Below are positions 22,137 through 24,078 of a stretch of DNA of 24,078 nucleotides, one piece after another. This DNA comes from a virus. The stretch is from positions 1 through 24,078 of the IMG/VR virus record IMGVR_UViG_3300047469_000035; one strand, given 5' to 3'. Both the position numbers and the translations under genes were made by a program. The stretch's first letter is position 1; every line of letters begins with the position of its first letter. The notes under the pieces are model-generated. The model saw only the letters and a program-made list of their open reading frames with translations, did no database searches and was not told where the DNA came from.

Positions 22137-22388
22137 TTACAGCGCCTTCTTGGCGAGGGCCACGGCTTCATCCCAGAACACTGGTAGCTCATGGCCCAGT
22201 GCGGACAGGATGGTTTCCAGCTTGGCGATTAGGTCAGGCTCAGGGACAGCTTCTTTCATCACAACAACAGTCGAGTCTGCGTCAGCGGCAATGGATGCAG
22301 TCGCGCCTACGTCAGTATTGGTTTCGTCAGCCATGGTCGTGCCCTTCGTGAAAAGCCCGGAGAACCAGGCGAGGATTGATTTGATCAT
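22137..22388 (-). CDS. Small protein of unknown function in the lysis cassette
   Basis: 83 aa. The N-terminus MIKSILAWFSGLF is short, hydrophobic and amphipathic. It is followed by an acidic Ala/Asp/Thr-rich stretch and a C-terminal helix (DLIAKLETILSALGHEL, FWDEAVALAKKAL). The ATG at 22388 overlaps the holin stop as ATGA, which favours this start; a second ATG at 22334 (MADETNTD) with an AAGGGC motif could give a soluble 65-aa form. Two products from dual starts, as in some holin/antiholin systems, is possible but speculative. Confidence 0.65.
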   Translation of the reverse strand: MIKSILAWFSGLFTKGTTMADETNTDVGATASIAADADSTVVVMKEAVPEPDLIAKLETILSALGHELPVFWDEAVALAKKAL

Positions 22389-22612
22389 TGCGGGTCACCG
22401 TTCGGTGGTTCGCGGAGTTTGGATTGCTGCACCACTCGGGCAACGGCGACGGCCACACTGAGCGCCATGTTCACGCTGGCGAATACCAGCGGGTTCACCG
22501 CTCCCTGAAACACAGCCCATGCCACCGCAGCAGCATTCACGGCAGCAATCAGCGCGGCGATCTGCACACTGGTCATTCGCCAGGCCTTACGCCATTCAGG
22601 GATGAGTGCCAT
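22385..22612 (-). CDS. Holin (DUF7940-like)
   Basis: 75-aa protein beginning MALIPEWRKAWRM, the typical start of a Pseudomonas/Xanthomonas holin family (DUF7940). Two membrane helices are visible, about residues 14-34 (SVQIAALIAAVNAAAVAWAV) and 41-62 (LVFASVNMALSVAVAVARVV), with a basic, Pro-containing C-terminal tail. Holins form membrane holes at a set time to release endolysin. I chose ATG 22612 over a longer reading from 22672 because of the family N-terminus; it overlaps the upstream lipoprotein gene by 17 nt. Confidence 0.85.
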   Translation of the reverse strand: MALIPEWRKAWRMTSVQIAALIAAVNAAAVAWAVFQGAVNPLVFASVNMALSVAVAVARVVQQSKLREPPNGDPQ

Positions 22613-22844
22613 GGTTCGTGTCCGGGGGCAGAAGTTTTTCGAGGCTTTCGGCGTACTGCCTCCATTCGTCACGGCTTTTCGTCACGCGGCGCACTGCGGC
22701 CTTTGGTGGCTCTGGCTCAGGACACATCGATGGCGCGGACGTGAAACGGAAGACCGTTGTTTTGTGCTCGGCTGGTTGCGGGGTTACTGCGTCCTGCTGT
22801 GCGCACCCGGCAAGCAGTAGCACAGCTACCAGTGCGCACCTCAC
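22596..22844 (-). CDS. Small lipoprotein, o-spanin-like (Rz1 type)
   Basis: 82 aa, GTG start. The signal peptide MRCALVAVLLLAGCAQQ has lipobox LLAG|C (lipidated Cys14). The mature part is Pro-rich (PEPEPP) and ends in a helical stretch (DEWRQYAESLEKLLPP). Its GTG overlaps the upstream stop as GTGA, and its partner encodes a membrane-anchored periplasmic protein, the arrangement of an i-spanin/o-spanin pair that fuses inner and outer membranes in the last step of lysis. The role is inferred from architecture, not from sequence identity to Rz1. Confidence 0.7.
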   Translation of the reverse strand: MRCALVAVLLLAGCAQQDAVTPQPAEHKTTVFRFTSAPSMCPEPEPPKAAVRRVTKSRDEWRQYAESLEKLLPPDTNHGTHP

Positions 22845-23158
22845 TTTGGCCGCCCATTGAGCGTCAGCTGCTTCAAGGTGTCTGTAAGTGTGTCAACGCG
22901 GTATTCCTGCTTCTCGGTCGAGGTCTTCACCACGCCAAGGGTCACCCCGTATGCGTCGAGTGTTCGCTCGATGGAGCCGATCCTCTGGATCGTCACGGCC
23001 TGGGTCGTCTGGTAGCTGTTCAGCGCCACCTGAAGGGAGGACAGCGAGGACACCACGTAGCTGAACGCTGCCAAGGCGCCGAGCGAGATCACAGTTTGCA
23101 GGATGGGCACGACGAGCTTGAACATCGTGCTGTCGGCGATGCGCGAGACTTCGGTCAT
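22841..23158 (-). CDS. Membrane-anchored periplasmic protein, possible i-spanin
   Basis: 105 aa. One membrane helix at about residues 14-38 (FKLVVPILQTVISLGALAAFSYVV) is followed by a polar, helix-prone region of about 65 residues (SLQVALNSYQTTQAV, IQRIGSIERTLDAYG, EKQEYRVDTLTDTLKQL) that could form a coiled coil in the periplasm. As the first gene after the late leader, overlapping a lipoprotein gene, it fits an i-spanin. A single-helix regulator of the holin is the main alternative. The ribosome binding site is weak. Confidence 0.62.
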   Translation of the reverse strand: MTEVSRIADSTMFKLVVPILQTVISLGALAAFSYVVSSLSSLQVALNSYQTTQAVTIQRIGSIERTLDAYGVTLGVVKTSTEKQEYRVDTLTDTLKQLTLNGRPK

Positions 23159-23173
23159 GGTGACATCCGTAAT

Positions 23174-23196
23174 AAAAAAGCCCGATGGATCCGGGC
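23174..23196 (-). terminator. Terminator-like hairpin at the end of the late leader
   Basis: GCCCG / CGGGC stem (23180-23184 with 23192-23196), 7-nt loop, followed on the minus strand by six T (23179-23174). It is 16 nt before the start of the first lysis gene at 23158, so any late transcript has to pass it. Confidence 0.7.
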
Positions 23197-23201
23197 AAAG
23201 G

Positions 23202-23245
23202 CGCTGGAGGAGCAGCGATGGATCTGGATGGGCCTTATGAGGCCC
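23202..23245 (-). other. Two further hairpins in the late leader
   Basis: GGGCCT/AGGCCC with a 4-nt loop (23230-23245) and CGCTG/CAGCG with a 6-nt loop (23202-23217). On the minus strand the second loop reads CTCCTC, which is complementary to a GAGGAG ribosome binding site. Lying between the two terminators, they make the leader almost continuously structured. Confidence 0.55.
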
Positions 23246-23253
23246 TGAAACGT

Positions 23254-23279
23254 AAAAACCCGGCGCAATGGCCGGGTTT
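23254..23279 (-). terminator. First terminator-like hairpin of the late leader
   Basis: AAACCCGGC / GCCGGGTTT, a 9-bp stem (23256-23264 with 23271-23279) with a 6-nt loop. On the minus strand the T-run TTTTT (23258-23254) follows. The near-symmetric stem could also act in the other direction. Confidence 0.75.
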
Positions 23280-23320
23280 CGATATCTGCGTGCGTCGGTG
23301 GTGAGTTGCGCACTATGGGA

Positions 23321-23349
23321 AAATTACCCCAAAAACCCCAACATGGCAA
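23321..23349 (-). promoter_or_regulatory. Candidate sigma70-type late promoter
   Basis: On the minus strand TTGCCA (-35, five of six consensus bases, 23344-23349), a 17-nt spacer and TAATTT (-10, three of six, 23321-23326). It lies in the non-coding gap directly after the 225-aa gene and before two terminators, where lambda has pR'. Transcription would begin near 23313-23315. The weak -10 box fits a promoter that needs a phage factor or a pausing mechanism. Confidence 0.5.
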
Positions 23350-23353
23350 TAGT

Positions 23354-24031
23354 TCATGCAGCATTTTCCGCATTTTCTGCATGAATTACGCGCCACACTG
23401 GCTCCTGAGCCTGAATATCAACCTCTTCAATTGCATCGCGAAGGAAATCCCATACCTCCTTCCAGTCACGATTCCAGACCTTTGGCTCGATGGTGATGCC
23501 ATACAGCTTGAGCATCCCGTCGGCCACCCGCGCCGGCCCCCATTGCGCGCCACCATGAACCTCAGCCTTGTACGACTGCAGCGCGACGGTGATCAGGCAA
23601 TGAACCTTGTGCGCTTTGGCGTCCGTCAGCACCGAGAAGTCGACTTCGTTCCAAATCACCTTCTCGGCGTTGAGCATGTGCACTGCGGTCATGCATGGGT
23701 GGTAGAGGTAGTGCCCGAACTGCTGCACCTGGAACGGCAGCGTGTCGATGGCGCGCAGCACTTTGCCGATCGTAGCCAGATGCGCGGCGCGTGCCGTTGA
23801 CCTGCCAATCGGCGTGCGGCGCGTTTCCGAGATACTGATCCGCTGGCGCACTACCTGAATGCGCTCAGCCTTATCGTCACCTATGGCTGGGAACACGGCC
23901 TCTCGGCGCTTCACCCTCTCGGTCTTGATCTTGGTCGCGGTCTCCGCCTTCTCGGCCGCCACCGCGCTGATGGATGCATTGGATTCGTGCTGCGCGTCTG
24001 ACCACGCTTGTCGTGCTCCGATAAGTCTCAT
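23354..24031 (-). CDS. Unrecognised 225-aa protein in the late-regulator position
   Basis: The N-terminal 60 residues are helical and charged (DAQHESNASISAVAAEKAETATKIKTERVKRREAV region), then SISETRRTPIGRSTARAAHLATIGKVL, an aromatic middle (FGHYLYHPCMTAVHMLNAEKVIW), HKVHCLITVALQSYKAEVHGG and the C-terminal WNRDWKEVWDFLRDAIEEVDI. No signal peptide, membrane helix or zinc motif of classic lambda Q is present. ATG 24031 overlaps the previous stop as ATGA and has a GGGGAG site. It ends just before a candidate late promoter and tandem terminators, where lambdoid phages place the antiterminator Q, so a Q-like function is a reasonable but unproven guess. I believe similar proteins occur in Pseudomonas prophages without assigned function. 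Confidence 0.75.
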   Translation of the reverse strand: MRLIGARQAWSDAQHESNASISAVAAEKAETATKIKTERVKRREAVFPAIGDDKAERIQVVRQRISISETRRTPIGRSTARAAHLATIGKVLRAIDTLPFQVQQFGHYLYHPCMTAVHMLNAEKVIWNEVDFSVLTDAKAHKVHCLITVALQSYKAEVHGGAQWGPARVADGMLKLYGITIEPKVWNRDWKEVWDFLRDAIEEVDIQAQEPVWRVIHAENAENAA

Positions 24032-24078
24032 GCAACTGCTCTCCCCTTCAGCTCTTTGGTCTTTGCCCGGTACTCGGC
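24028..24078 (-). CDS. 3' end of an upstream gene, identity unknown
   Basis: An open frame enters from the right edge and reads AEYRAKTKELKGRAVA before TGA at 24030-24028. That stop overlaps the start of the 225-aa gene as ATGA, indicating a real coupled gene. Sixteen basic residues are too few to name it; nin-region proteins such as NinG or a Holliday junction resolvase would be usual in this place. Confidence 0.55.
   Translation of the reverse strand, partial: AEYRAKTKELKGRAVA

Overview
The window is the late region of a lambdoid siphovirus (long, non-contractile tail), most likely a Pseudomonas prophage or temperate phage. The host inference rests on GC-rich coding DNA, the codon habits and the protein families seen (DUF2280 TerS, DUF4055 portal, DUF7940-type holin, DUF4376 fibre chaperone, pyocin-knob fibre); it was not checked against a database. 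Every gene I accept lies on the minus strand, so the biological order runs from high to low coordinates. No integrase, repressor, replication gene, tRNA, CRISPR array, IS element or att site is visible. Both ends are cut: the right end inside the last codons of an upstream gene, the left end inside the central tail protein gene J.

In transcription order: (1) 24078-23171 holds a gene tail, an unrecognised 225-aa protein in the position of a late regulator, a candidate late promoter (TTGCCA, 17 nt, TAATTT) and a leader with four successive hairpins, two of them terminator-like. This resembles the Q / pR' / tR' layout of lambda. (2) 23158-22137 is a lysis-type cassette: a spanin-like membrane protein and lipoprotein pair, a DUF7940-type holin and a small unknown protein. 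No endolysin is present. (3) 22074-20780 is an accessory cassette: an Acb2/Tad1-family cyclic-nucleotide sponge (anti-CBASS), an HslV-like Ntn hydrolase and a zinc metallopeptidase. (4) 20747-13157 is packaging and head: TerS (DUF2280), TerL, portal (DUF4055), MuF-like protein, a two-domain accessory protein, scaffold, major capsid protein, HeH/LEM protein, DnaT-like connector and a small ORF. (5) 13140-7122 is head-tail joining and tail tube: adaptor, gp10-like protein, tail terminator, tube protein, the tail assembly chaperone pair joined by a canonical -1 slippery heptamer (GGGAAAC), and a 1050-aa tape measure. (6) 7080-1 is the tail tip: M, then an inserted fibre / fibre chaperone / DUF1353 cassette, then L, K, a lipoprotein accessory gene, I and the first 573 codons of J.

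The genes are tightly packed, with many ATGA-type overlaps, so the region reads as one long late operon. It is nevertheless interrupted by several hairpins followed by T-runs on the transcribed strand, and I see no convincing promoter after most of them. That fits processive antitermination or attenuated expression. The most interesting content is the Acb2-like protein with its protease neighbours, the other accessory genes (16031-16462 and 2424-2858), the structured late leader, and the clean programmed frameshift.
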